NCBI RefSeq assembly: GCF_039363085.1
Contig: NZ_CP134982.1
Span: 124,001 to 188,000 of the forward strand
Reading direction: 5' to 3'
Origin: Buchnera aphidicola (Ceratoglyphina bambusae)
Lineage (GTDB): Bacteria; Pseudomonadota; Gammaproteobacteria; Enterobacterales; Enterobacteriaceae
DNA length: 64,000 nucleotides
This document shows, piece after piece, positions 10,597-20,576 of the stretch (the first letter of the stretch is position 1; every line of letters starts with the position of its first letter). A model generated the notes under the pieces. That model had not been told where the DNA came from, ran no database searches, and saw only the letters and a program-made list of their open reading frames with translations. Both the position numbers and the translations under genes were made by a program.

Positions 10597-12093
10597 ATGT
10601 TACTTCCTTTTCTTATTATTATTCCTTTTTTAGGAGGAATTTTTTCATGGATATTATATTTATATAGTAGAACATTAGCTAAATTTATTGCAATTTTTTC
10701 TATAGTTTTAGTTTTTTTATTAAATACTATAATTTTTAAAAATCATTTTTATGATGTTTCTAATATATATTGTGATGATTTATGGTACGAAAAATTTTTT
10801 TTTCCTTTAATGTGTAAATTAGATATTAGCATTAATTTAGCATTAGATAGATTTTCTATATATATGATTTTTTTATTAACTTTATTATGCTTTGTTTCAA
10901 TAATTTTTAGTTGGAATGAGAAAAATAGTAATTCTGGAGCTTTTTATTTAAATGTATTAATTTTATTTTCTAGTATAATTGGTGTTTTTTTATCCAAAGA
11001 TTTATTTTTATTTTTCTGTTTTTGGGAAATAATGATATTTCCAATTTGTTTTTTAAACATTTTTTATGGGTTAAAGACTAATTACAAAAATAAAATAAAA
11101 TGTGTGAAAAGTTTTTTTTTACATAGTCAGATATCATCTTTAATAATGTTTTCTTCTATATTATTATTAGTTCATTATAATTATAGTATAAATGGAATAT
11201 GGACTTTTGATTTTAATTTGTTAAAAAATTCTTTTTTAAGTTCAAATTTTACAGAATATTTTGTTTTATTTGGTTTTTTATTATCTTTTTTAGTAAAAAT
11301 GCCTTCTGTTCCATTTCATACTTGGCTTCCATCTTTTTCGTATTATTCTCCTATAGGTAATTCTGTAGATTTATTAGGTTTTTTATCTAAAGTAGGTGTA
11401 TATAGTATTTTAAGATTTTTTATTCCATTATCTCATAACGTTTTTTATAGAATTCAAATTTTAGGAATATTATTAGGAGTAATAAACATTTTTTATGGAA
11501 TTTTTATGGCTAGCATAAAAAATAATTTAAAATATATATTATCATACATAAATATTGCGCACTCAGGAATAATGTTAGTATCTATATTTAATATTAATAA
11601 TATATCTTATGAAGGATTATTACTGTATATAATTTCTAGTACTATTTGTTCTACTGCTCTTTTCGTGCTATCTAGCAAGTTGTATAAACAAATACAAACT
11701 TACAATTTAAATAAAGTTGGTGGATTATGGGATAAAATTAATATTATACCTGAATTTTTTTTATTTTTTTCTTTATCTAATTTTGGATTACCTGGTACAG
11801 GAAATTTTATTAGTGAATTGTTAATTTTTTTAGGTCTTTTTTTATTTTGTCCTAAGATTTCTATTATTTGTATAATTAGTTTGATGTTTTTTGTTTTTTG
11901 TTCATTAAAAATGTTTCATAGAATTTTTTATGGAGAATTAAAAAATAAAATAAAATTTCATAATATAAATTTTTTAGAAATTTTTACAATATTATTATTA
12001 ACTTGTTTATTAATTTTAATAGGTTTGTTTCCAAATTTTATACTTTATAAATTTGATTTTTATAATGATTTTTTATATAAAAATGTTGATTAA
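10597..12093 (+). CDS. nuoM: NADH-quinone oxidoreductase subunit M (antiporter-like)
   Basis: Proton-pumping membrane subunit, 498 residues (509 in E. coli). The family motif around the key membrane Glu is visible in FFCFWEIMIFP. The broken-helix region is VKMPSVPFHTWLPSF, and the second conserved block is NLKYILSYINIAHSGI. HTWLPSFSYYSP departs from the usual HTWLPDAH, so the residues after HTWLP have drifted. An 89-base AT-only spacer separates it from nuoL, and an AAAAAGGTTAAA ribosome site precedes the ATG. Confidence 0.96.
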   Translation: MLLPFLIIIPFLGGIFSWILYLYSRTLAKFIAIFSIVLVFLLNTIIFKNHFYDVSNIYCDDLWYEKFFFPLMCKLDISINLALDRFSIYMIFLLTLLCFVSIIFSWNEKNSNSGAFYLNVLILFSSIIGVFLSKDLFLFFCFWEIMIFPICFLNIFYGLKTNYKNKIKCVKSFFLHSQISSLIMFSSILLLVHYNYSINGIWTFDFNLLKNSFLSSNFTEYFVLFGFLLSFLVKMPSVPFHTWLPSFSYYSPIGNSVDLLGFLSKVGVYSILRFFIPLSHNVFYRIQILGILLGVINIFYGIFMASIKNNLKYILSYINIAHSGIMLVSIFNINNISYEGLLLYIISSTICSTALFVLSSKLYKQIQTYNLNKVGGLWDKINIIPEFFLFFSLSNFGLPGTGNFISELLIFLGLFLFCPKISIICIISLMFFVFCSLKMFHRIFYGELKNKIKFHNINFLEIFTILLLTCLLILIGLFPNFILYKFDFYNDFLYKNVD

Positions 12094-12120
12094 TTTATTG
12101 AAGATAAGGAAGTATTTAAA

Positions 12121-13569
12121 ATGTTAGAAACAATTTTAAAATGGATAGAATTTATACCATTTTTTATTATTATGTGTAGTATTTCAATAGGAATATTTTT
12201 TGTTGTATTTGAAATAAGTAATTTAGTAATGTTTATAAACACTTTTTTAGGAATATTATTTACTATTATTTATTTATTTGTATTTAAAGATAGTTTAATG
12301 TTTAAAAAAAATTTTTTTTTCCATTTTGACATATATTCTATTTTTTTTGCAATTTTAATTTTATTAACTAGTTTAATTACTTCTTTTTTTGTGCATTTTT
12401 ATTATAAAAAGAATAAAATGTATAAAAAAGAATATTATATAATATTACTTGCACTATCTTTAGGAAGTTTATCATTAAATTTTTCTAAACATATGTCTGT
12501 TTTTTTTGTTAGCATGGAAATAATAACATTGTCTACAGTAGGTTTAATTTATTTTTTTAATAACAATAAAAAAGCTATAGAGGCTTCATTAAAATATATA
12601 TTATTTTCTAGTTTTAGTTCTATTTTTGTTTTATTTGGAATTGGATTAATTTATTTTATTTCTGGTAGTTTAGAATATTCTAATTTATATAATTTTGTTG
12701 ATAACAGTGATATATATAAAAAAATTTTTCTATTTTTCGGTTTATGGATGATTTTGTCTGGAATATTTTTTAAAATGTCCATATTTCCATTTCATTTTAT
12801 TTTTCCAGATGTATATAAAATTTCTAACCCTGTTTTTTTGATTTGTTTTTCTGTTTTAAATAAAATATCTTTTTTTAGTTTTTTATTATATGTTTTTACT
12901 AATACTTTTTTATCAAAAGAAACTTTTTTTTTAAATTTAATTGAAATATTTTCTTTTTTTTCTATGTGTTTTGGAAATTTATTAGCAAATTTACAAAATA
13001 ATATTAAAAGATTATTAGGTTATGCATCTATTAGTCAAGTTGGATATTTAATGTTAATTTTATTAGTTTTTGACAAATTTGTTTTTTTTAAAGAAAATAT
13101 TTTTTTTTATTTTTTAAATTATATTATTTGTAACATTTGTATTTTCAGCGCAATGACAATAGTAAAAAAATATTATATTAAAAATAATATGTATAATAAT
13201 ATATATAAAGAAAATATTTTTTTTAACTTATATAATTCATTTCCTTTATTATCTATTGCTTTATCAATTGTTTTCTTTTCTTTATCTGGAATTCCTTTTA
13301 CTATAGGTTTTATTAGTAAATTATATTTAATTTATTCTATTATAGAAAATAAATTATGGTTTTTAATGATTGGTTTAATATTTAGTAGTATTATAGGAGT
13401 ATATTTGTACTTTAAAATAATAATAGATTTTTATAATAAAAAATATGATCTTTTTTTTATAAAAAAATATGATATTTCTATGTCAAGTAAAATTTTAGAA
13501 AAAATAATTTTTTTTATTTCATCGTTGTTAATAATTATTAATATATTGTTTTTAAATATTAGATATTAA
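12121..13569 (+). CDS. nuoN: NADH-quinone oxidoreductase subunit N (antiporter-like)
   Basis: Third antiporter-like subunit and last gene of the nuo operon, 482 residues (485 in E. coli). Recognisable parts are FVSMEIITLSTVGLIYF (membrane Glu), EASLKYILFSSFSS, FKMSIFPFHFIFPDVY and NIKRLLGYASISQVGY. In the family the PFH stretch usually continues with W.PDVY; here a Phe-Ile-Phe replacement is seen. A ribosome site (GATAAGGAAG) precedes the ATG, and a hairpin terminator follows about 120 bases downstream. Confidence 0.96.
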   Translation: MLETILKWIEFIPFFIIMCSISIGIFFVVFEISNLVMFINTFLGILFTIIYLFVFKDSLMFKKNFFFHFDIYSIFFAILILLTSLITSFFVHFYYKKNKMYKKEYYIILLALSLGSLSLNFSKHMSVFFVSMEIITLSTVGLIYFFNNNKKAIEASLKYILFSSFSSIFVLFGIGLIYFISGSLEYSNLYNFVDNSDIYKKIFLFFGLWMILSGIFFKMSIFPFHFIFPDVYKISNPVFLICFSVLNKISFFSFLLYVFTNTFLSKETFFLNLIEIFSFFSMCFGNLLANLQNNIKRLLGYASISQVGYLMLILLVFDKFVFFKENIFFYFLNYIICNICIFSAMTIVKKYYIKNNMYNNIYKENIFFNLYNSFPLLSIALSIVFFSLSGIPFTIGFISKLYLIYSIIENKLWFLMIGLIFSSIIGVYLYFKIIIDFYNKKYDLFFIKKYDISMSSKILEKIIFFISSLLIIINILFLNIRY

Positions 13570-13687
13570 AAAAATGTTAAAATCTTGTTAAAAATTTTAT
13601 AGTTTAATTTTTTAAATAGTATAATTTTTTATATTTAAACTATTTTATACATAATTTTTTATAATTTTAACATTTTTGTAAAAATTA

Positions 13688-13724
13688 AAAGACAAAGATA
13701 AAAATACTTTGTCTTTATTTTTTA
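13688..13724. terminator. Bidirectional hairpin terminator between nuoN and prs
   Basis: Perfect stem AAAGACAAAG / CTTTGTCTTT around a nine-base loop, followed on the plus strand by a T-rich run (TATTTTTTA). Read on the minus strand it is also followed by a T-rich run. It lies between the convergent genes nuoN and prs, so it can end both transcripts. Confidence 0.75.
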
Positions 13725-13820
13725 TAAATAGTTCTTAAATTTTATTAAATTATGTTTAATATTTTATTTCTTAACATATTTTTTAAAAATATTTTACATT
13801 TTTTCTATAAAATTTTATGT

Positions 13821-14762
13821 TTATATTAAAAACATCTCAGATATAGATTTTTCTTTATTTATTCTTCTTATAGCTTCAGATAACATTTTTGATAATTTTA
13901 TTGTTCGTACTTTTTTTATATTTTTTATTTTTTTTGATAAAGGTATAGTATCACAAACTATAATTTCATCTATAAAAGAGTTTTTTAAATTGTAATCTGC
14001 TTTTCCTGAAAATACTGGATGAGTGGAATATGAAAAAATTTTTTTAGCTCCTTTTTTTTTTAACATGTTTGCTGCATTGCACAATGTACCAGCTGTATCT
14101 ATTATATCATCAATTAATATACAATTTCTTTTTTTCACTTTTCCTATTATATTCATTACTTGAGATTCATTATTTTTAGATCTTCTTTTATCTATTATAG
14201 CTATATCATTAGAATTTAATAATTCAGCTATTGTTCTAGTTCTTACTATACTTCCTATATCTGGAGATACTAAAACTGGTTTTTTAATTTTTATATTTTT
14301 TTTTATATCTTTAGCTATAACAGGGCTAGTAAAAACGTTATCTATAGGTATATCAAAAAATCCTTGAATTTGTTCAGAATGTAAATCTACTGTAAGAACT
14401 CTATTTACTCCTACATTGGACAAACAACTAGCTATTACTTTTGCTGTGATAGGAACTCTGTATGATTTTATTCTTCTATCTTGTCTTGCATACCCAAAAT
14501 ATGGTATAACTGCAGTTATTCTTTTTGCTGAAGCTCTTTTTAAAGCATCTATTATTATAATTAGTTCCATTATATTATCATTTACAGGATAACAAGTAGA
14601 TTGTATTATAAATACATCATGTCCTCTAACATTTTCATTTATATTAACACTTATTTCTCCATCACTAAATTTTGTTACTTCTGCTATTCCTAATTTTTTA
14701 TTTAAATATTTTGCTATATCTTTTGCTAAACTTAATGTAGCATTTCCAGAAAATATTTTCAT
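13821..14762 (-). CDS. prs: Ribose-phosphate pyrophosphokinase (PRPP synthetase)
   Basis: Makes PRPP from ribose 5-phosphate and ATP for nucleotide, histidine and tryptophan synthesis. It has 313 residues (315 in E. coli). Visible motifs are [21 protein letters not shown] (ATP-binding flexible loop), [12 protein letters not shown] and the PRPP-binding [11 protein letters not shown] clear AAAGGAAACC ribosome site precedes the ATG. In related genomes ispE lies next to prs; here the gene upstream is prfA, divergent, across 344 AT-rich bases. Confidence 0.98.
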   Translation of the reverse strand: MKIFSGNATLSLAKDIAKYLNKKLGIAEVTKFSDGEISVNINENVRGHDVFIIQSTCYPVNDNIMELIIIIDALKRASAKRITAVIPYFGYARQDRRIKSYRVPITAKVIASCLSNVGVNRVLTVDLHSEQIQGFFDIPIDNVFTSPVIAKDIKKNIKIKKPVLVSPDIGSIVRTRTIAELLNSNDIAIIDKRRSKNNESQVMNIIGKVKKRNCILIDDIIDTAGTLCNAANMLKKKGAKKIFSYSTHPVFSGKADYNLKNSFIDEIIVCDTIPLSKKIKNIKKVRTIKLSKMLSEAIRRINKEKSISEMFLI

Positions 14763-15106
14763 ATTTTAAAGGTTTCCTTTTATAAAAGTATTTTATTAAA
14801 TATATTTTAATAAATGTCTTGTTATTTTTATAATATTTTAACATTGTATTTTGAATAAAAATTATTAAAAATATTTATATATTAAATAAAAATATTTTAA
14901 TTATTTAAAACATTTTTGTTCAATATATTTTTGTAATTAATATATATTTGTTTTATGTAAAATTATTATTATATGTCTATAATATATTATATTAGATTAA
15001 CGAAATTAAATGTTAGTTAAACATTTTTAAGTATATTATCTTATTATATTTTTTATTAAAAATAAAAATTTATATAAATGTTTTTTAACCTTATAGAGCA
15101 AAGTAT
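14763..15106. other. Gene-free divergent region between prs and prfA
   Basis: 344 bases of nearly pure A/T holding the 5' regions of the two divergent genes. I see no ORF of useful length and no tRNA. The only structured element is the small hairpin at 15008-15026. This is where ispE (ychB) sits in larger Buchnera genomes, as I recall them, and I cannot recognise a remnant of it. Confidence 0.6.
15008..15026 (+). repeat. Short hairpin in the prfA upstream region
   Basis: AAATGTT-AGTTA-AACATTT forms a perfect 7-bp stem with a 5-base loop followed by TTAAG. It lies 80 bases before prfA. It could be a weak terminator left from a lost upstream gene, or a structure in the prfA leader; the sequence does not decide. 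Confidence 0.35.
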
Positions 15107-16192
15107 ATGAAAAATTTTATTAATGAAAAATTATTATTATTTACAATTAGAATAAAAAAAATTGAAAAAAATCTTTATAAAGCTAGTTATAAAAAGTATG
15201 AAAAAAAATTTAATAATTTATCTAAAGAATATTATAAATTAAAATATATAATAAATTTATTTAATAATTGGAAAAAAAATGAAAAAATAATAAATCAACA
15301 TATTGATTTATTTTCAGATGTAGATTTGTGTAATTTAGCTAAAGAAGAGTGTAAAATGGTAAAAAAAAAAAATAAATTAATAGAAAAAAAAATATATAAC
15401 TTTTTTTCTACTAAAACATATAGTAATAAAAATGGATGTTATATAGAAATCAGATCTGCGTCTGGAGGAGATGAAGCATCTATTTTTGCTGGAGATTTAT
15501 TTAAAATGTATATAAAATACGCAGACAGAAAAAAATGGAAAACTAAAATAATGAATATAATATATGGAGATAGAGGAGGCTTCAAAGAAGCTATAATTAA
15601 AGTAAATGGAAGAAATTCTTTAAAAAATTTAAATCTTGAATCTGGAGGTCATAGAGTTCAGAGAATACCTAAAACTGAAAATCAAGGAAGAACTCATACA
15701 TCAACTTGTACTGTTGCTATAATACCTGATAGTAATGATAAAAAAAAAATTTTTATAAAAAATTCTGATTTGAGGATAGATACTTTTAAATCTTCAGGAG
15801 CTGGCGGGCAACATGTAAATACAACTGATTCAGCTATAAGAATTACACATTTACCAACTGGTAATGTAGTAGAATGTCAAAATGAAAGATCACAACATAA
15901 AAACAAATCTAAAGCTATGGAAATATTATATGCAAGAATAAAGAATCAAGAAGAAAAAAAAAATCAAGAAAGAAAATCTAACATAAGAAAGAGTTTGTTA
16001 GGAAGTGGAGAAAGATCTGATAGAAATAGAACATATAATTTTTCTCAAAATAGAATTACAGATCACAGAATAGATTTAAGTTTATATTGCTTAGATAAAG
16101 TATTAAATGGAGATCTAGATTTAATTATTAAGCCTGTTTTAAAAGAATACAAAAAAAAAATGTTTTTAAAATTAAATATAAAAGATATATAA
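15107..16192 (+). CDS. prfA: Peptide chain release factor 1
   Basis: RF1 recognises UAA and UAG stop codons and triggers peptide release; 361 residues (360 in E. coli). The peptidyl-transferase GGQ motif is intact in SGAGGQHVNTTDSA. The stop-codon-reading tripeptide of the PxT type is seen as PKT in QRIPKTEN (PAT in E. coli). The Lys-rich N-terminal domain contains an uninterrupted run of 12 A at 15361-15372. The gene normally downstream, prmC, which methylates the GGQ glutamine, is not present here. Confidence 0.98.
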   Translation: MKNFINEKLLLFTIRIKKIEKNLYKASYKKYEKKFNNLSKEYYKLKYIINLFNNWKKNEKIINQHIDLFSDVDLCNLAKEECKMVKKKNKLIEKKIYNFFSTKTYSNKNGCYIEIRSASGGDEASIFAGDLFKMYIKYADRKKWKTKIMNIIYGDRGGFKEAIIKVNGRNSLKNLNLESGGHRVQRIPKTENQGRTHTSTCTVAIIPDSNDKKKIFIKNSDLRIDTFKSSGAGGQHVNTTDSAIRITHLPTGNVVECQNERSQHKNKSKAMEILYARIKNQEEKKNQERKSNIRKSLLGSGERSDRNRTYNFSQNRITDHRIDLSLYCLDKVLNGDLDLIIKPVLKEYKKKMFLKLNIKDI

Positions 16193-16978
16193 AAATTTTA
16201 AATGTATAAAATATATAAAAATAAATTTTGTTTAATATGTAGTAATAAAAACATTATTATATTTTAAATATTTTTTTTTAAATAATTTTTTTATTAATTT
16301 ATATATAAAATTTATTATTTTTTTTATGTAAATACTAAAAATTTTTTATTAACAAACTTTTAATTTAGTTTATATTGTTTTTTAATAGTTTTAATTAATT
16401 TTAAAAATAAGTTTTAAAAAAACATATAACTTTTTGTTAAAATTTTAAATTAAAAAATTTATAAACATTATATAAAATAGTTTTTAATATTATTAAATTT
16501 TTTTTATATTTGATATATAAAATTTAATTTTTCAAATGTTTTATTATATAAATTTTTTGATATAAAAATAATAAAATTTAATTATAATAAAAAATTAAAA
16601 TTAAATTTAAAAAAAAATAAAATTTATAAAATATTTTTTTTATAGAAATGTAACTTTTAATTAAAAAAAAATTTTAATATGACATTAAACAAATATTTTT
16701 TTTCATTTTTTTTTAAAAAAAAAATATATATATAAAAATTTTAATATTTTTTTTAATTTAATATAAAAATTATATTTAATAATATAAAATATATGAAATA
16801 AAATTATTAAAAATATTATTTTTAGAATTTTACTTTTGGCAAAAATATAATTAATAAATTTTTTAAATTATATATTTTATATATATTTTTTTAATTTATG
16901 TTTTATATAGTTGTTAATATTTTAATAAATAATTAAATTATAACAGTTATTTAAAAACTTGGTTAAGGTATTTAATAT
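16193..16978. other. 786-base gene-free region between prfA and ackA
   Basis: The longest stretch without a gene in the window, almost entirely A and T. The position corresponds to prmC (hemK) and sirB1 in related genomes. I looked for an NPPY methyltransferase motif, for GC-richer islands and for a tRNA TTCGA loop, and found none. The longest reading stretches are very short. It looks like fully eroded DNA. The final 20 bases carry the AAGGTA ribosome site of ackA. Confidence 0.65.
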
Positions 16979-18175
16979 ATGAAAAATTTAATTTTAGTTT
17001 TAAATTGTGGCAGCTCTTCTGTGAAATTTTCTATTATAGATCCTATAAATGAAAAAAAATTTTTAGAAGGAGAAGTAAGTTCATTAAATTTGCCTATTTC
17101 TTATATAAAATGCATAACAAAGCATAAAAATTTTTATGAAAAAAAAAATTATAAGATGTCACATAAAGATGCTATAAATTTTATTATAAAAAAAATTTTA
17201 TTAAAATATAATAAAAAACTTTTTTCAAGTGTAATAGGTATAGGGCATAGAGTTGTTAATGGAGGTGATAAATTTAAGAAATCTGTCATTATAAATAATT
17301 CAGTATTGAAACATTTAGAAGAGTTAATTTCTTTGGCTCCTATTCATAATCCACTTAATTTAATAGGAATAAAGCAAATATTAAAATATTTTCCAAATTT
17401 ATATAAAAAAAATGTAGCAGTATTTGACACTAGTTTTCATAGCAGTTTACCAAAAAGAGCGTATTTATATGCAATACCAAATAAATTTTTTTATAAACAT
17501 AAAATTAGAAAGTATGGCGCCCATGGAATTAGTTGTACATATATATTAAAAAAATTTTCTAAAATAACAAAAAAAAAGTTAAGTGAATTAAATGTTATAA
17601 TTTGTCATCTTGGTAGTGGATCTTCAGTATCTGTAATAAAAAACGGTTTTTGCATAGACACATCTATGGGTTTTACTCCATTAGAAGGTTTAGTAATGGG
17701 GACTAGATCTGGTGATATAGATCCATCTATAATATTTTATATGAACGAAGAATTGAAATTAGAAATTAAACAAATAAAAGAAATATTAAATAATAAGTCT
17801 GGAATAATTGGATTAAATGAAAAAAGTAGTGATTTTAGATATTCTGAAAAAAAATATTTTATTTCTAAAAGATCTAAAATTTCAATAGATATATTTTGTT
17901 ATAGATTAGTTAAATATATTAGTTCATATTTTTTCTTAATAAATAAAAATATAGATGCTTTAATTTTTACAGGCGGTATAGGAGAAAATTCTAAATTAAT
18001 GAGAGAAATTACTATTAGTAAATTAAATTCTTTAAACTTTTTTGTTGACAAAAATAAAAATGACATTTATTGTAAAGATTTTTCTTTTATAAATAAGGAA
18101 AATTCTATACCTATATTAGTTATTAAAACTAATGAAGAAATAATAATAGCTAAAGATACTTTTGATTTGATTTAG
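16979..18175 (+). CDS. ackA: Acetate kinase
   Basis: Converts acetyl phosphate and ADP to acetate and ATP. It has 398 residues (400 in E. coli). ASKHA-fold motifs are visible: NCGSSSVKFSI at the N-terminus, GHRVVNGGDKF, DTSFHSSLP, the ATP-binding HLGSGSSVSVI and GFTPLEGLVMGTRSGDIDP. FTGGIGEN near residue 325 is also conserved. An AAGGTA ribosome site lies eight bases before the ATG. It is followed by pta, so this is the standard acetate-forming pair. Confidence 0.98.
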   Translation: MKNLILVLNCGSSSVKFSIIDPINEKKFLEGEVSSLNLPISYIKCITKHKNFYEKKNYKMSHKDAINFIIKKILLKYNKKLFSSVIGIGHRVVNGGDKFKKSVIINNSVLKHLEELISLAPIHNPLNLIGIKQILKYFPNLYKKNVAVFDTSFHSSLPKRAYLYAIPNKFFYKHKIRKYGAHGISCTYILKKFSKITKKKLSELNVIICHLGSGSSVSVIKNGFCIDTSMGFTPLEGLVMGTRSGDIDPSIIFYMNEELKLEIKQIKEILNNKSGIIGLNEKSSDFRYSEKKYFISKRSKISIDIFCYRLVKYISSYFFLINKNIDALIFTGGIGENSKLMREITISKLNSLNFFVDKNKNDIYCKDFSFINKENSIPILVIKTNEEIIIAKDTFDLI

Positions 18176-18242
18176 TTTAAATAAAATTTTAATATTATAT
18201 TATTTATATTTAAAATAAAATAATAAAATTATAGGTGTTATT

Positions 18243-20372
18243 TTGTCTAGATCAATAATTTTTATTCCTATAGGAAATAATGTTCATTTAACTGATATTA
18301 TATATAACTTTTTTAGTTTTGTTACTAAAAAAAAATTTAGTTCATTTTTTTTTAAAATACTTCATGAAAAAACTAAAAATAATTTTTTAGATGATACAAC
18401 TAATTTTTTTTTAAAGAAAAAAATAAATAACTTTATAAATCCAACTTTAATAAAAAATTTAGAAATGTTAGAAAATGATTCAGAATATAGTTTTTTATTA
18501 GAAAAATCTATAAAAAAATATAGTTCAATTAAAAATTTAGCAGATATAATATTAATAGAAGGAATAAATACTAAAAAAAATAGTTTGATTGAGAGAAGTT
18601 TTAACATAAATTTTGCTAAAAGCATAAATGCTAAAATTATATTTATTTCTAATTTTAATAAAATTTTTAATGGTATTAATTTTGATATTATGAATAAAAT
18701 TGTTTTAAAAGATTTTTCTTATTCAAAAGAATCTATATTAGGGGTGATAATAAATAAGTATAATAAAAAAAAAGATATAATTAATTCATTTAGATCTAAA
18801 TTTTGCATAGATAATAAATATGATAAAAAAATTGAATATATAAAAGAAATAAAAAAAAAATATAACTTACATGTCTTATTCAACTTATTAGGTATTTTTA
18901 TATATAAAATAAAATCAAAAAGAATTTGTGTTTCAAAAATTTTGAAATATTTAAATTTAAAATATTTATATGACAAAAAAACATTTTTAAGAAAAATAAA
19001 ATTTTTTATCTTTAATAATATAAATATTAAACGCTCAAAAAAATTTTATAAATATCATTTTTTCATAATAGATGTTAATGATAAAAATACTTTAAAAGAT
19101 TTTTTTTTTATTGTTAACAACAATTATAAAATAGGATCAGTATTATTTATTTGTAATAATAAAAATACGAGAAAATTAACTTATTTATTTTTAGATTTTT
19201 ATAAAAAGAAAATTCCAATATTTGTTACTAAAAAAAGTTTGATAGAATTAATTGAAAAAATTAAATGTTGTACTTATTTTAAAAATATAATTTTTTCTAA
19301 TAAAAATAATTTATTTAAAAAAAATGTATTTAATTTTAATATAAATAAATTTATAAAATTAATTTTCAATAAAATTAAAAATAAATTTTTAACATCTTTT
19401 TTTTTCAAATATAATTTAAAAGAAAAAGCTAAATCATTAGATCATAAAATTATATTTCCTGAAGGTTATGAACCTAGAATTTTAAAAGCAGTCTCCTTAT
19501 GTTCTGAAAAAAAAATAGCAAATTGTATTTTATTAGGTGATCCTAATATAATAAAAAAAGTTTCAAAAAAAAATAACATAATTTTAGATAAAAACATACA
19601 AATTATAAATCCATATAAAATAAGAAATAACTATATAGATTTTTTTATAAAAAGTAGATTACCAAAACATTTAGATAAAAACTCAGCAAAAGAAATGCTA
19701 AAAGATAATTGTGTTTTAGCTACTTTAATGTTAAAAAATAATGAAATAGATTGTTTAATTTCAGGTTGTACTAATACTACAGCTAATACTATTAGACCTG
19801 CTTTTCAAATTATAAAAACAAAAAAAACATCTTCTTTAATATCATCATTTTTCTTTATGTTATTAAATGATAGGGTAATAATATATGCTGATTGTGCTAT
19901 AAATCCTAATCCTAATTATGTTCAGTTAGCTGAAATTGCTATTGAAACAGCAAATTCTGCATTAAAATTTGGAATGTTACCAAGAATAGCTATGATATCT
20001 TATTCAACTAAATCATCTGGGTATGGGCCTTTAGTTGATAAAGTTAATGAAGCTACTTTACTTGTTAAAAAAAATAGACCTGATTTGTTAATAGATGGAC
20101 CAGTACAATATGACGTAGCAATTAGCAGTAGTATATCTAAATTAAAAAAATATAATTCTGCAATAGCGGGAAAAGCTAATATATTTATATTTCCTGATTT
20201 AAATACTGGTAATTCTGTTTATAAAGCAGTTCAAAATGCTACTCAATCTACTTCTATAGGTCCTATATTACAAGGAATAAATAAACCTGTAAATGATTTA
20301 TCTAGAGGAGCAACAGTAGAAGATATAGTTTATACAACAGCTGTAACTTCTATTCAATTTTTAAACAATTAG
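18243..20372 (+). CDS. pta: Phosphate acetyltransferase (TTG start)
   Basis: Converts acetyl-CoA and phosphate to acetyl phosphate for AckA. It has 709 residues (714 in E. coli), so the long enterobacterial form with N-terminal P-loop-like and DRTGG-type domains is kept in length. The catalytic C-terminal third is well conserved (IIFPEGYEPRILKA, SGCTNTTANTIRPAFQIIKT, DCAINPNP, IDGPVQYDVA, FPDLNTGNSVYKAVQ). Residues of roughly 20-390 are Lys/Asn/Phe-rich and hard to align. The start is TTG at 18243: MSRSIIFIPIG matches E. coli, and an AGGTG ribosome site lies five bases upstream. Confidence 0.95.
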   Translation: MSRSIIFIPIGNNVHLTDIIYNFFSFVTKKKFSSFFFKILHEKTKNNFLDDTTNFFLKKKINNFINPTLIKNLEMLENDSEYSFLLEKSIKKYSSIKNLADIILIEGINTKKNSLIERSFNINFAKSINAKIIFISNFNKIFNGINFDIMNKIVLKDFSYSKESILGVIINKYNKKKDIINSFRSKFCIDNKYDKKIEYIKEIKKKYNLHVLFNLLGIFIYKIKSKRICVSKILKYLNLKYLYDKKTFLRKIKFFIFNNINIKRSKKFYKYHFFIIDVNDKNTLKDFFFIVNNNYKIGSVLFICNNKNTRKLTYLFLDFYKKKIPIFVTKKSLIELIEKIKCCTYFKNIIFSNKNNLFKKNVFNFNINKFIKLIFNKIKNKFLTSFFFKYNLKEKAKSLDHKIIFPEGYEPRILKAVSLCSEKKIANCILLGDPNIIKKVSKKNNIILDKNIQIINPYKIRNNYIDFFIKSRLPKHLDKNSAKEMLKDNCVLATLMLKNNEIDCLISGCTNTTANTIRPAFQIIKTKKTSSLISSFFFMLLNDRVIIYADCAINPNPNYVQLAEIAIETANSALKFGMLPRIAMISYSTKSSGYGPLVDKVNEATLLVKKNRPDLLIDGPVQYDVAISSSISKLKKYNSAIAGKANIFIFPDLNTGNSVYKAVQNATQSTSIGPILQGINKPVNDLSRGATVEDIVYTTAVTSIQFLNN

Positions 20373-20380
20373 TATGAACC

Positions 20381-20423
20381 TTTTATAGAAATAAGAAAAT
20401 TATTATATCTTATTTCTATAAAA
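20381..20423. repeat. Perfect 16-bp inverted repeat between pta and gyrA
   Basis: TTTTATAGAAATAAGA (20381-20396) is the exact reverse complement of 20408-20423, separated by 11 bases. It starts eight bases after the pta stop and lies between convergent genes. There is no separate T tract outside the stem, so it may work as a 3'-stabilising hairpin or a non-classical terminator. Confidence 0.6.
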
Positions 20424-20576
20424 AATATTATATATATTTTATATTAAAAAATATATATCAAAAAATATTTTATTTTTTAAACATTTTAAATATTATTAAT
20501 ATTAAATATTTTTTTATTATATATTTTTAATATTTATTCTTCGTCATATTTAAATTAATTTATTTCTAAAAATTTT

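Noticed and set aside
16193-16978. Pseudogene of prmC or sirB1
   Set aside because: The position fits, but no motif or frame fragment of either gene could be recognised, so a pseudogene call is not supportable.
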